Assembly: GCA_050084515.1 (NCBI GenBank)
Contig: CM114274.1
Span: forward strand, 13,950,001-14,014,000
Reading direction: 5' to 3'
From: Blasia pusilla
Lineage: Eukaryota > Marchantiophyta > Marchantiopsida > Blasiales
DNA length: 64,000 bases
Shown here piece after piece: positions 13,319-26,234 of this stretch (positions within the stretch are counted from its first letter, which is position 1; the number at the start of each line of letters is the position of its first letter). The notes below the pieces were generated by a model. That model did not search any database and was not told the origin of the DNA. It saw nothing but the letters and a program-made list of their open reading frames with translations. The translations under genes and the position numbers were made by a program.

Positions 13319-14499
13319 CTATCTACTTTTGCTCTAATATGAGCATCGTGACATACTAATTGAAATGGAAAGGTGAACTTCTACTAACTGAAATCTTGTA
13401 AACCAAACTATTCATGTAGCTATTTCTTTATTTATTAATTTTATGTGCCCTATAAACATGATCCAATTTTTACACTAAAAATTCATAAGGATATAGAGGT
13501 TCCAAGGAAAAGCAAAAAATGAATTAGTTGTCCAACTCAGATTTTATAGCTAAACATGGATGATAGTGGAGCTTAGATCATGGTTCATGATGATAAGAAA
13601 ATATGGCTATTGTGAGCACAAAAAAATTATTTTTTCGACATCTTGAAAGAATTCTTGTCACTACATATTAAACTTAGTATAGAATATAGAGAAAGAAAGA
13701 CATGCTCTTTTTTAATAATTAATTAAATGTCACATAGAAACATAATTGAAGACAACTGAAGACAATTTCCATCTTCTCCAATTTTCTTGAATCCAATATT
13801 AAAGTCTCAAGTAAATCCATACACTTATGACCAAGCATCACCCTGGCAAGGATAAGTGGTATGCAATAAACATCATTTTTTGGGTGCGTTTTTGTACAAA
13901 AGGAATATCATTTTGGATTAAGCGTGTGGAGCAGATTGAAAGATGCTTACTAAATCTACTGCTCCGGTTAAATCCTTGGGTTGCTTTCATCTTTATTTCT
14001 AAAATAGGAGACTCCTTCTCAATTACAATTTATCCTTCACACCAATGTTAGGAGAGATCCAAGCTTCATCAGTAAAGCTAGACAGTCACCCAATTAATAT
14101 CATAAGTTATCGTTTCATTTTGAAATAGTCAAAAGATGAAGATTTTTTAAGAAAGTATTGGAAAATTGGTTCAAAATCCGAATAACAATGTCTAGCTAGA
14201 AAATACCATGATGTTAAGAGGAAAAACTCCCCAAACCGTGTTTTGGAGTATATTCTCAACAACTCATTCTTACACCTTGGACTTCATCATCCTTCTCTAG
14301 ATCTACTAAGGACCCGGTCCCATATGGACGAGGTCGCAAGAACCTGGCCCTATGGTTTTGGATCTTTCTTGATTCGACGGATAGCATTCATGGGACCATA
14401 ACCTAATTCGTGCCGTCAAAACATAGGGCGTAAAGTTTGCGACAATATTACCACCTATTTCGAACCGACAAGAAGGGGATAACATAGCCATTGCAGCGA

Positions 14500-15313
14500 C
14501 CCCGATTGCGACTTGGCAGAGAGCCAACCGCAAGGGATCATGTCCTAAGTGTGCCAAATTATGTATGTGGGGAGCCCATTGATGCAAATGGTATATATTC
14601 ATAATCTCTCATGTGCACATGGTGGAGAAGGAATGGCCCATACTATGAGTAGAGAGGAGGTGGCATTAGTGGATCATATTATAAGGTAATTCTACTATAT
14701 AAGCAATCTTTTATCAAAGAGTTGATTTTGTCATGTCTCAAGGTGGCTTTCATATAATGGATTGTACGGTGGTTGTAGATCCAATACGTTGTGACTTGGT
14801 ATGTCAGGATACACATACTAAAGGTCCTATGGCCAAAAAAAAAACAAGAACCAAAGAGTTAAGTTATGTGGTGAGACATGTGACTAATGGATTTATTCTT
14901 TTTGCAGTGGAGGTATTCGGGCATTTACATGTGTCTTTTGTTACATTCCTAAAAGCTTGTGCTCACCACTCCCTCAAGAATCATCACCTTGCTCCTTCTT
15001 GTAGTCCTTATCTCTATGTAATATTGACTACTTATTTTCGGGGCTACATCTAGATGACTTTATAATGTGCACAAGATGTGGCATTGATATGTCGAGTCAA
15101 AGTGGTTGGGGACTACTTACCTTGTTGTCCATGCCCATCTAACCAACCAGTAGTATACTTCCGAGATTTTTTCCAAGATATTAATCGTGTAGCTCATTGA
15201 GTTAGGTTTTTTGGCTTCTACCATTTTCTTTTTGCATTTCTTGACTCCTCCCTTTTTGGGATATCATTGTCTTTCTTTGTCCTCTTTTGAGGATTTATTT
15301 TACAATAGAGTGG
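14500..15313 (+). pseudogene. 5'-truncated non-LTR retroelement (endonuclease end only)
   Basis: An open frame at 14733-15053 reads as the C-terminal region of the retroelement at 17.6-20.5 kb, sharing RTKELSYVVRH, AVEVFGHLHVSF, CAHHSL and NHHLAP blocks. Upstream, in shifted frames from about 14500, one can still read the zinc-knuckle region (VPNYVCGEPIDANG, then SCAHGGEG), so the copy starts just before this domain. The 3' end keeps the family's untranslated tail and its CCTCTTTTGAGG hairpin (15281-15292), ending near 15313. Loss of the 5' part is typical of incomplete target-primed reverse transcription. There are several frameshifts, and it is not functional. Confidence 0.7.
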
Positions 15314-16699
15314 ATTTTATGTTTCACTCTATATTTTTAGATTCAAGTAGATCTACTAATAGTCCATTTAATTCTCCTAGGGAGGTTAGTATACTAGTTG
15401 CAGAAATATCACATTGCTATACCTATCCCTTAATTTATAAGTCAAGGAAACATTTTCCTTCACTCTCGAAAATCCCCAAAGGTTAAATCCCCAAGTGAAA
15501 TCCCCAAATAAAATATACAACATTCCACACTACTTGAGTAGTCTTGTATTCTCCATATTTCTTTAATTTAGTCAAGAAGTTGTACACCAGACTATGTGAA
15601 AAAAAATTCTTATGTGCATCCAATCTAACAATCTTCATATTGATTCTCCAAGTAATAAAACGAAAATTTTTAATTTAATTTTTTCTCTAAATAGAAATGA
15701 AATTTATCCAATTCTTATTAAATCTACTCCCAACACCTGTTGAGGTGAATGTTGCACGTTTCTTATATTTTCTAATTAGTCTAATTTTTTCTTAGAGCTT
15801 TGTGTAATCGGGGAGAAATTTTTCAATGTAAATAATATTTTGGAAATGAAATGTGACGGAGATATGACCCCCATGTCGGTCTCACGATTTGTCCTTTTCG
15901 AGAGATACTTCCTTGAGAAATGCCTGCCCTATAAGTTTTCATATTCTAAAGATAAGTCTATGGAATTCTTTTAAAAAGGCGTTTTGATCCTTTCAACGAA
16001 TTCACCACACTAGTCTACTATATTGGACACGAAACTTCAAGTGAACTTCTTGAAATCTTACGCATACTTAAATGATTTTTATTAATTAATCATTGTTTCT
16101 GTTACATTAATTTTCTTAGACTTTATTCCTATACAATGGCGCCGTCATGACCAATCCCGTAGGATATCATGCATTTGAGTAACCATAGCCGACATACCTT
16201 GAGACGAGGGATTTGCTTTATGGGAAACTTAATTCCCCCACATGTAGCGCAAGAAACGAAGGAGTATAATAATCACTTTTAACAACTCTAATCCTTACTT
16301 AGTAAATGAATGAATCAGCTGATTTTATACAGTCGAAAAAATAGTGCAATGCATCAAACAGCTAACCATGCGGCTGCGTGCGTGGAAGGCTTGGATGTGG
16401 GGTGAAAAACACCCGGCGATGAACCGAGGGGTTGACATTCGAAAACTCTTTTTAAAGATGGCATTGACCGGCCAAAACTGGGCGCTTTACCGGAGTGGAG
16501 TCCACCAGGCCCATCTCTAGCAAGCTGCCAACTTGGATAAGTCGAACGAACGAAGTGTGCTTGCGGGTCCACTTGCTGGCGGTGCGGACAAAAGCAACGT
16601 GCAAGACGTGAGCGACAGCGGCGTATCTTATCGGCCTGAATTCGCCGATCAGTATTAGCTTAGCGTCGACCGATTAGTCTTATAGTGAGGAATCCCAGC
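15314..16699. other. Intergenic, no gene recognised
   Basis: AT-rich to mixed sequence with only short frames. I see no repeats shared with the rest of the window and no RNA genes. Confidence 0.5.
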
Positions 16700-16925
16700 C
16701 AGGGTCCGGAGAGCTTTTTCCCGACAACTGGTACATTTCCGGTCTCTATAAATCCGACGGCAATTTTTGAAATTTTTTCATTCCAGCCGGCTAAACAGGT
16801 ACGAATACAAAGGACACCCTCCTTGAACCTTCGGTTTTTGGCCGGTAAGTGACGACCTGAATCGGAAATTCTCAGATTCTTCCTGCTAGTTCAACACTAA
16901 CCCCGGTTCTCCCCGGACATTGAAC
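16700..16925 (+). repeat. Dispersed repeat, copy 2 (related to 9965-10180)
   Basis: See the copy at 9965-10180. The clearest shared blocks here are GGTACATTTCCGG, AATACAAAGGACA, the TCGGAAATTCTCAGATT block and CTAACCCCGGTTCTCCCCGGACATTG. The two copies differ at many positions, so they are old. Confidence 0.4.
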
Positions 16926-17597
16926 AAGAGAGACAGAACTTTCTCCTATTCAACAGAGCATATATGATTTTTCTATTTTATTCAAAATTCTGACGTTTTT
17001 CACTCGCCCCGCATTCATGTTATTACGGGATAGTTCTTTTATGATTTGCAAATACTTTTATATATTTGGAAATTGGATAATAAGAAAATAATTTGAATTT
17101 ATAAAATTTTGAATTTTAATCATTTTTTTCATGAATTACATATTAAATTATTTTTTTAACACTTTCGTATTTCCTGTGGCATTTCACTGGTGTCTCCATA
17201 TGAGAGCCTTATTCCGATGGCAAGTTTGCATAGAGTTGTTCTCCAAGGTGACTACCATGATAGTATGCTCGTAGGAGCCTCTAATTGTTGGAATATACCA
17301 GGACATGTAAGAATTCTAAGTTTTTTTTTCTCTCTCCATCTAGCTTATACTTTTGCAATACACGTTTGTTATAATTATTTTCTCCCTAACCACACAAGTC
17401 GTTTGTGATTAAAAAAAATGTGCCCTTTAATAAATTAGAAACCATCCCAATTAGAAGTTACAATGATGTTATGTAATTATAATACTAATATATTCTTTGA
17501 TTCTAAAAAACTTTTGATGGAAAACTGTTTTCGCAACTAGTTAGTCAAAATTAGTGTAGGTCTCTCGTGTTACTTCTATCTACTATAAAATAGAGGA

Positions 17598-20502
17598 AAC
17601 CACTTTATTATAAAATAAACCTCAAAAGAGGACAAAGAAAGGTAATAACAACTCAAAAGAGGAGTAAAAAAATGCATAAAAGAATGCAAAAAGAAATTGG
17701 CAACAAGCCCACGTAAACATCGGCTCAACGAGCAACATGATTGATTGCTTGAAACAAATCTGACAAGAACACGAGTGGATGGTCAGACGTGAATGGACGA
17801 CGAGGCGAGGATCTCCCACCACCTCCGCACGACGTATTAATGCCAAGGCTTGTGCACGTTGTAAGGCCACTGAGATGCATTGCCTAAAATAAGTAGTAAC
17901 TACCGAGAGAGAAGGACTACGGGAAGGGGCAAGGTGATGATTCTCGAGGGAGTGGTGAGCACATGTTTTCAGGAAAGTATCAAAAGACACATGTAAATGA
18001 CCGAATACTTCCACTGCAAACGGAATAAATCCGTCAGTCGCATGTCTCACAGCATAACTTAACTCCTTGATTCTTGTTGCAGCTTCGGCCGCCAAACCTT
18101 TGGTATGTGCAACTCTACACACCAAGTCAGAACGTGTTGGATCAACAACCATCAAATCACCTAGTGTCCGGAATCCACCTCGAGACATAACAAGATCCAC
18201 TCTCCGACGAGAGGTTGCTTGTGTGGTTGAAGGTAGGACGTGGAGTTGCTCTTGCCCAACGGTATATCCTGCCGTACGAGCCACCGATGCTACCGCCTCT
18301 CTAATGACATCATGTGTGGCCGTTCGTTCTCCACCATGTGCACATCGGAGAATATGGATACCCTTGGCATCAATAGGATCCCCACATACACAATTTGGCA
18401 CACCTAAGAGAGAAGGATGGGGAAGTCCAAGACGTAACCGCAAAGCTGTCGAGAATATACTTCGAGGAAGACGAAATGGAAGAATAAGAGGATTTGCAGT
18501 AAGCCACTCCCCCGCTCTAGTACCACCACATGAACATAGAGGAGCTCGATTAGCGTCGGAGGATGCCTCTGAGAGAATGCTGGAAAAGTTGATTCGATGC
18601 AGATTCTTGGAGATATGCTCTTGAAGTCGATCAAGCCCTTCTGTAATTAGTTGATTGAAAGGGGGTAGAATTGCTTGTGTAGCAAGAGGAAGAAGAGCTC
18701 GTGCAGATCTTAGTTGTTGTTGAAATAACAATTCCCCCTCCTCGACATGGGCGATATGATCCATCAAGATAGGTGTATCTCCTTGGAGAAACCTTGAAGC
18801 CATAATCGGTGCTACCAACGCCCAACTCCCCAAAAAGGCTGCGGGGGCAGATGTGACTGTGGAGGATAGTCCCACCCCTCCAAAAGAAATAGGCAAGATA
18901 GCTTGTCGTGAAGCAAAGACATCATCCTCTCCCTCAAAGGTATTCGGGCCAAGAAGTTGACCAAAAGTTGCCAAGATAGAAGCATCAAAAGAGGCCAGCC
19001 GATGTAAGAAGCTTGAAGTGGGAGGACAAGTGCAAAGAAGGTAGGAAGGACGTCGAAGAAAAAATTGGGAGAGAATCCCATAAGCCACTTGGGGATCCCC
19101 AAGATGAGGTAATAAATGAAGCCATTCCACATCTTTCAAAAGGGCCTCATCCAAGAACTTTGAGACATAGTCGATGAAGCCAATTGGGACCCCAAGAACT
19201 CTAACCCCTTCAATGTAAATGGGAAAATCATAAGTAGGTGGGGTGAATGTTGAGGGAAGGCATGAAGGAGACCATACTCCACATTTACTAGGTTAGACTT
19301 TAAGGTTTAAGAAAGAGAGTCGCTCCACGAAATGGGTTTAAGCAGGAACCACTTCAGAAGGAGGACCTAAAATGTGAGTGTCATCAGCAATAGAAGGAAA
19401 AAGACAAGATGAAAATGCTTGCGCTGATGTTCGAAGGGCACGAAAATGGGCAATGGCAAAGAGTGGGCCTCCCATGGGATCACCTTGACGTGTGCCACAA
19501 GCCGATTGGAGAATACTATATTCCCCAGAAGTAGCATGATGGGAATAGATAATGGGCGTATCATAGGCATAGAAGGAGCGAACAAATGGAATGAGGCTCG
19601 CGAGTTGTCCTCCTGCACAACGTAATTCCTCAAAGATGGCCGCACGAGAAACTGAATTGAATGCGTTAGCCACATCGACTTGAATTGCTACCCAATCTGG
19701 ATGAATATCAAGAGTGGAGCGAATCCCATGCACCACAGCCTCACAACCTCCAGGAGTTGCAACTCCAAATTGATGAGGAAATAAGTGGGCACTAAAGTGA
19801 GGACGAAATTGCAAGCATAGGGATCGACTGACCAAGCGGTATAAAACCTCTCCAATAGCCAAAGGGCGCACACCTGAAGGAGGCTTATCCATAGCCAACA
19901 AACGACAAGCCCCTAAGAGCCTAGAGATAGAGAATGGGAGACGACCTGCCGCCATATGTGCACACACCTTATATAGAGAGACAAAGCCACTTGCTGAATC
20001 TCTTTGGGATAAAGCAATCGCGAGATGCTCAAAAACCATCACGATAGCCGCTTGCTGATAAGCGAGGAGTATGTAGAAAAGCCCTAGTGAAAACCTCCAA
20101 GTCAAGCTCCAAGTCAAGGTCTGTTGTATAGTCTTCCACAAAAGATGGAGCATCGCCACTTGAAGGAGGATGAAGAGCTTCTAAGAGAGCCACTGTTTCC
20201 GCACTTGGAACCGCCGGAGAAAGAGGACCCAATACTCGAGCTGCACGTGAAAACTCACCAACCTGCCCCAATAGTAGACTTCGTCGAAGGATTTGTCGTA
20301 TTGAAGGCCTCCCATGATTGGCATGTTGAGTGGCATGAGCCGCAGCTAAGGCCTCAGCTTGAAGTACATGCTCATTCTGAAGATTCTCCCAATCCCCTAA
20401 CATAAAGCGTTGAATACGTGTGGAGGTTTCACGATGACCCATTGCAGCCCCCTTGGAGGGAGGACTAAAACCCATTGCGGGAAGAGTAATAGGAGATACC
20501 AA
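17598..20502 (-). pseudogene. Non-LTR retroelement, minus-strand copy (RT + endonuclease)
   Basis: Read from 20502 down to 17622. An N-terminal segment (20502-20029) has the FSRAARVLGPL block shared with the plus-strand copy. The reverse transcriptase follows (20159-19338), with the family blocks GVRPLAIGEVLYRLVS, PHQFGVATPGGCEAVVHGIR, QVDVANAFNSVSR, CGTRQGDPMGGPLFA and the catalytic ADD in IADDTHILGP. After two in-frame stops at about 19338 and 19280 the same frame resumes (KCGVWSP, LGVPIG), then 19154-17622 is open for 510 codons. That part carries a CxC-x-H-x4-C knuckle (CVCGDPIDAKGIHILRC) and an RRVDLV...VVDPT region that resembles a PD-(D/E)xK restriction-like endonuclease, as in R2-type elements. 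One frameshift near 20.1 kb separates the first two parts. The RT and knuckle identification is firm; the nuclease assignment is inference. Confidence 0.85.
17620..17631 (-). repeat. 3'-UTR hairpin of the retroelement
   Basis: On the minus strand this is CCTCTTTTGAGG, a stem of CCTC/GAGG with a TTTT loop, close to the 3' end. It is identical in the truncated copy at 15281-15292 inside an otherwise diverged tail. Conserved 3'-UTR structures serve as RT recognition sites in R2-like and some LINE elements, so that role is plausible. Confidence 0.5.
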
Positions 20503-20520
20503 GCATTTATATCTGTGAGG

Positions 20521-22940
20521 TCACGCGCTAACCTTTCTAATGGGAATAGCAAAGCTTGTCCCGAGAACTAGCAAAAGTGCATGGGTGATGCTCTTGCACT
20601 AACACCTACCTTACGAAAATCATATTTTCCATTTTATAACATCATTAAACAAGATGCTAGAATCATGTAATTATTGTAGCTCCGACGTGTCTCTCACGGT
20701 GTATCCTCCTCTAACTATGGATGGTGTTGATGATGTTAATAGAAATTTATATGGATGTTAGAGGAGATCCTATCTTATAAAAATTAAATATCTAATACTA
20801 ATTCTATATAATAAATTTCTAGAATTCATTCTAATCTAAGTAAATAAAAAATTTGCTATTTTCAGACAGACCTTCCTTTCAAAAAAAAAAGAAAAAATAG
20901 TAGAAAGTATTAAAAAAATAACCCTTTTCCTCCCAAATAAAAGATGATAAGTAATTTAAATAATTTTTAAATGCATGGACTAATAACTTTTAACTCAAAT
21001 AAGCCTTAAATATTTATGTTTTTTATTAGCATGACTGCTACATAATTATATTCGACGTATGAGGCACCCTCCTCTGAAGTAAATTGATTTGATCAGCTGT
21101 TACATAAGCAGTGTTTAAGAGGTAGATACGTTTTGAAGTAAGAACCTTTCGTGAACATAAATCTAGCAAACTACAGTCAACGCAGAATCCGGTCGGGATA
21201 CAACACCGTAAAGGACAGGTACATCGCCGCTGTCGCGGAAACTTACTAGCGATGACCGTCCACTGTCAAAATAGAGGCCTCGGTGCATGGAAAGCGACTA
21301 CTTTGGAAATATTCCCGGACTCATTTGTCACTGACGAACAAAAGTCAGCCCTGCCGCTCTCTTCTCCCGACTCTCATCGTTTCATGAATCATGATTTATT
21401 TATTTAGTTATTTATTTGTCCATCCGAATACGTCCATCTAGTGTACACCGTTGTGTAAGGTCAAACAGGACACCCCTACAGGAGAATTCTGTAGAGGAGG
21501 ACGATTCTTGTTGGATTCCGATGGAAAAAAGTATGAAACAGGATGATTTTTTTTTCCCCATTGCATGATACCAAACTTGCACTGAAGTCCACGCTCGTGC
21601 CTATGCAGCCAGTTTTTAACTAGACCAAAGACTTACTCGATGTCGCCTTACGAAGGGTCGCACGATTGATTCCGCTTCTCCGGCACCCAAATGCTGATGT
21701 AGTATACGACAATAACGTGACAAATTCCTGAGAGAAAGGCAGTGGCCCCGTAGGTGGATTCGAAGCTAAATAATAGAGGGATAAGGAGAAACAAAACAGT
21801 TGAAAGCAAGACAACGTCCGATCGAAAGTATTCCATGGTAAATGGCGGTTTATGACGAAAAAGATTACTACATGAGCTGTCTATCGCACATGATGGGAGG
21901 CTGAAACTGACAGATTTTTGTTGTATTTCTCGTGAAGAAAAAAGGCTTCTGGAAGTTCATAGACATCTATTTTAACCCATAAGGGGCTGCTAGTAGAGGT
22001 GGTATTAGTCGATGGCGTATACCATTCCATTTCCTCTCGACTACATAAATACAGAAAGTACAAGACCACGCATAGTTGTCTTTTTCCCTACGGTTCCATG
22101 CACACCGCCTATACTCCATGTCTTCTTACATCCATTCCACCTCGAGAATGAAGAAGGGGAAAGTGGGGGTGTAATGCAAACGATCTCGAAGGTTTTCGAT
22201 GGTAGGAATGGCCCGAATGGGATATCCGCGGGTGGCGATTCCTTAGGCGTTATTATAAAGATAAAACCAGAAATGAGATTAATTTCTCTGGATTTCTCCA
22301 CGGATATCAATTTGTTCATGGAGGAGAACCAATTAATAGCATCCGCACGATGAGATCAACGGGGGCGATGGAGGACAATGAGGAGGCGGCGGGGACGGAG
22401 TTTGCCACATAGTGAAGGAGGATGGAGGGGGGTCGTGTGTTATACCGAAACGGAGATATCCGTCTCCTCTACGTTTTGATCCGCCGCGTCAATCTTATAA
22501 TCAAGTATTTTTCATTTTTTAGATTCCTAATTTTTTAGGGTTTCTCATGTAGGTATTAGGGCCCTCTTTGTTGTCTTGTTTCGTTTTCATGTCATGAATG
22601 TTTCCAAGACAACTCATGTTGTTATTCCACACCACCCTTTTTTCTCTATGTCCCTGTAGCCACACATGTTTCTCGCTCACGTTTGACCTATGTTTTTCTC
22701 CGTTATCCCACCCTTAGGTAGACCTCTATTCCCCTCTATTTTTATTCGGTTTCATCTACTCTCTTTCCATATCATTAGTACCTCCATACTACCTCTACAT
22801 TTTTTTGGGAAAGGGTTGGGCCATAAGTTCTAGGTGAAGATGGTAGGTGAGAATTCATACTAGGGAGAGCATTATCGTGGACGGGAAGAGAGTCGATATC
22901 CATTAATGCTAGTTCGAATGGGGGTTGTGGGGCGGATTTG
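20521..22940. other. Spacer between the two head-to-head retroelement copies
   Basis: AT-rich in its first part, then mixed. Short frames on both strands overlap and show no domain (the longest, 113 codons at 22012-22353, is matched by an antisense frame). It may hold the 5' leader of the plus-strand retroelement near its right end, which is G-rich just before 23003. Confidence 0.4.
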
Positions 22941-23002
22941 GGTGGGGGTTGTCTCTCGAGTTTGATGGAGGGGTTATGTTCTCTTCTTGGTGAGCGGTGT
23001 CC

Positions 23003-26000
23003 ATGGCTCGACCCGCATCAGCCCCTTGCGTAGGGGCCCGTGGGTCGTCTAGTCAAGACACGAAATGCCCTTGTTCTCCGGAATTCTTCATTCGTTCAAG
23101 AATTTGGAACCACTTAGCGGCTAAACATCCTGACTTTGATATATTTGGATGGGTGGTTCCTCTAGTCGACCATGGATGCTCACTGGTGCTTCATGCATCA
23201 TCGCCCCCTCCCGAGGCATGGGAGTGGTTGAGGTCCCATCTTGGCAGCATCACAGGTCTCTTTGAGATCCGTTTTCCCTGCCCGAAGTTGTTTCATAGGA
23301 TCCCCCATGCCATTCGGGATGAGCTTCGCTAAACTTTCCTCCTTCCTCTATCTACGATCGCGCTTGATCCTATGGATGAGCTCTCATGGTATATACTACT
23401 TCTCCTTACACGATGGTGTCTTCGCTATACTCGAGGAGGGAAGGTTGGCCATAGAGAGGTTGTGGCGCTATCGAGGAGGCAATTGGGAGTCTCTGCAGAG
23501 TGAGTTCGTGGCATATGTAAGAGGTAGCACCTCACTTAGTTTCCCAATGGATGATCTTGTAGCAGCTAGATTGCGACGATGCAGGACACTTGGACGAGCC
23601 GCGGAATACTCGCGAGCGGCTCGTGTGCTCCGCCCTATGGATATGGCTCTTCCTTCTACTAATACCATTGACGCCCTCCGGAGGCTACATCCTCGTCCAA
23701 CGGTTGACGTTCCAACTTTTGTACGTGACTTCCATCCTGACACGAGTTTATGCCTAGACCCGTCCCTCTTTGCACGGGCACTCGCGCGTTCCTTTAGGAT
23801 AGCATCAGCAAGGTTATCTGGTATGATGTATGAACACCTTCTTGATTGCTTTACCCCCAAGGACTCTCCTAGCGGCTTTTCTGAGTTGCTTCAGGTTGCC
23901 TCTCACCTAGCTCAGGGGAGAGTGCCAACAGTAGTAGCCCAGGTATTGGGGGCGGGGCGACTTTTGGCAATGTTGAAGGAGAGTGGAGGAATCCGTCCGA
24001 TCGCCATAGGTGAGGTGCTCTTGTGGTTGGTGAGTTGCAGTATCGCTTTGCAATTTCGTGAGGCATTCCAATCACATCTGAGTCCGCACTAGTTCGGAGT
24101 TGCCACGCTAGCCGATTGTGAGGAGATACCCTTACGTTTGAGGGCTTGTTTGGATATACATCTTGAGTGGGTGGTTCTCCAAGTTGATGTGGAGAACGCC
24201 TTCAACTTAGTGTCTTGGGTAGCTATCTTCACGAAGCTGAGAGACGCAGGGGGTCCTATTGCGAGTCTGATTCCCTTCGTGCAAGCTTTTTATGGGGCCC
24301 CCTCAGACCTCTATTTTCACCACGGTAGGTTCGAGGAGGAGGTCGCGGTTTTGGAGTCTACTACCGGGACTTGTCAGGGTGATCCCTTGAGTGGTGCATT
24401 GTTTTCTTGGGCTCATTATCGAGCGGTTCTTTCTACGGTGGAGGCTTTCCCGGGTTGCATTTTCCCTTGTTGGCAGATGATACTCACATTCTTGGCCCTG
24501 GAGACCTGGTCGCTCCTACATTTCAGCACTTTTCAGCACAGTTGGCACGTGTTGGCCTTGCGGTGGGAAAGTGCAAGGCTTGGTCTCCATCAGGCTTGCC
24601 GGCTGATATTCATTTACCCGACGGCTTTTTGACACCTGTTGGAGGGCTTTGCATCTTGGGAGTTCCACTCGGGAGCCAAGACTTTGTATCAAGTTTTGTG
24701 GCGGTGGCTCTTATCAAGGATCTTCTCCACATCGACAATCTCACGAGGATTGGTGACCCTCAAGTAGCTTATGGCATCCTCTTGTCATGTTTTGCTCATA
24801 GACCCGGTTATCTATGTAGAATCGTGTGGGCGTCTAGCCATATTTCTTCCTTGTATAGATCCTTTGATAGAAAGATCATGCAGGCATTTGGGGATCTTCT
24901 AGGACCCGGCTCCTTAGAGTGCCCCGCGGGGGAGTTAGCTCGTAGACATGCTTCTTGGCCGATTGCCTTTGGTGGAGTAGGTCTTATAGCGACTGAGTTA
25001 GTGGCATCTTTGGCTTTTTTAGGGAGTTGGGCCACTAGAGCACCCCTCCTTTGCTCCCAATTTTTGGTTAGGGATAGATCGCTACTTTTACAGTTCGTTT
25101 CCCATGTTGAGGATGGTCTTTTCCCACTTCGGTCTTCACTCACAACTTGTAGAGACTCCCTTCTTGTTGAGGCTAGAGCAATTCTTCCCACTTTCTCTTC
25201 CCTAGTTACCTCCGGACTCTCTGGGTTCCAATCTTCTTTGATGGAAGCCCACTTTGATGCATTTTTTAGAGCTACTATGTCGGATGGGAATATCCCCATG
25301 GAGGTTCGGGCCTGTATTCGCTCTTGCTCTGAAAAGGGGACAGGCTCATGGGTGGGGGCTCGTCCCCTCATCTCAGCTTTCCCCATCGCACCACTTACCT
25401 ACACTACAGCGATGCGGTTCTGACTAGGCCTGGCCCAACCATCGGTGGTTGGTTCGACACATTGCGAGTGTCACCTGAGTCTGGATCCACTTGGTGTGCA
25501 TTTGGCACGGTGTCCATTTGGGGGTGAGAGGATAGCCATTTACGATGCAATGTGGGATATTATGTTTTCTATTGCTTGGGAGAGTGGCTTCCATGTACAG
25601 AGCGAGAGGCACCACTCCATGCGAGATTCCCTTATCCGTGCTGATCTCTACATGACGCGGGAGTGTGAGGTGGTGGTAGCGGATGTTGTAGTGACGGATC
25701 CTACACGGGAGGCGGTGCGAGCCCAAGTGGTGGCACAAGGGAGATTGCTACAAGGAGCGGCGGCAGTGAAGAAGACCTACATTTATAGTCGACTTCATGA
25801 CGAACATCGATTTATCCCCCTTGCCATTGAGATGTACAGGGCTATGGGGGAGAGGTTTGACTCGTTTCTTACGGATTGCGCCAATCATCTCCAGTCGAGA
25901 AATGGGTTGTCCTTAGACACCGCAATACTTTATTGTAGGCAACGGGTCTCCATAGCTTTGCAGCGTGCCCAAGAAAATGGGCTTTTGCGGCGGGCTCATG

Positions 26001-26098
26001 CGGTTGGAGACGCCAATGCTAGAGGCCCAATTAGTAGTAGCCATAGTTCTCTAGGTGTTGCTGATATTTTATGTGCTATTGGTGATTTTGGTCATTAG
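23003..26098 (+). pseudogene. Non-LTR retroelement, plus-strand copy (zinc finger + RT + endonuclease)
   Basis: The ATG at 23003 starts a protein whose first part holds a possible DNA-binding zinc finger, C-x1-C-x12-H-x4-H (CPCSPEFFIRSRIWNHLAAKH). After a frameshift near 23.3 kb the RT part begins (FSRAARV-like YSRAARVLRP, GIRPIAIGEVLLWLVS). An in-frame TAG at 24090-24092 replaces the Gln of the PHQFGVA block seen in the sister copy. The frame continues (VLQVDVENAFN, GTCQGDPLSGALF), shifts near 24.47 kb, and reads LADDTHILGPG, KCKAWSPSGLP and LCILGVPLGS. An in-frame TGA at 25421-25423 stands where the sister copy has Arg. The knuckle (CECHLSLDPLGVHLARC) and the endonuclease-like region with RADLYM and VVVTDPT follow, to the stop at 26098. 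Intact length would be about 1,030 residues. It is dead, with two stops and two frameshifts. Confidence 0.85.
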
Positions 26099-26112
26099 GG
26101 GGGAGGCCCCCC
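26098..26112 (+). repeat. Hairpin directly after the retroelement stop codon
   Basis: GGGGGG-AGG-CCCCCC forms a tight 6-bp G/C stem that begins in the stop codon region of the plus-strand retroelement. It differs in sequence from the hairpin in the minus-strand and truncated copies but occupies the same 3'-UTR position. It could be an RT recognition or translation-termination structure, or chance. Confidence 0.4.
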
Positions 26113-26234
26113 TTATGTCTCTTCGGGGTCGGTTTTGGCCCTCGGGGCTTTTTGGCTTTTTATGCCCCCCTCGTTTGTTTCCCATCCTATTTTCTATTTA
26201 AGTTTTATATTTTTCTAATTAATAACATCCAAAC

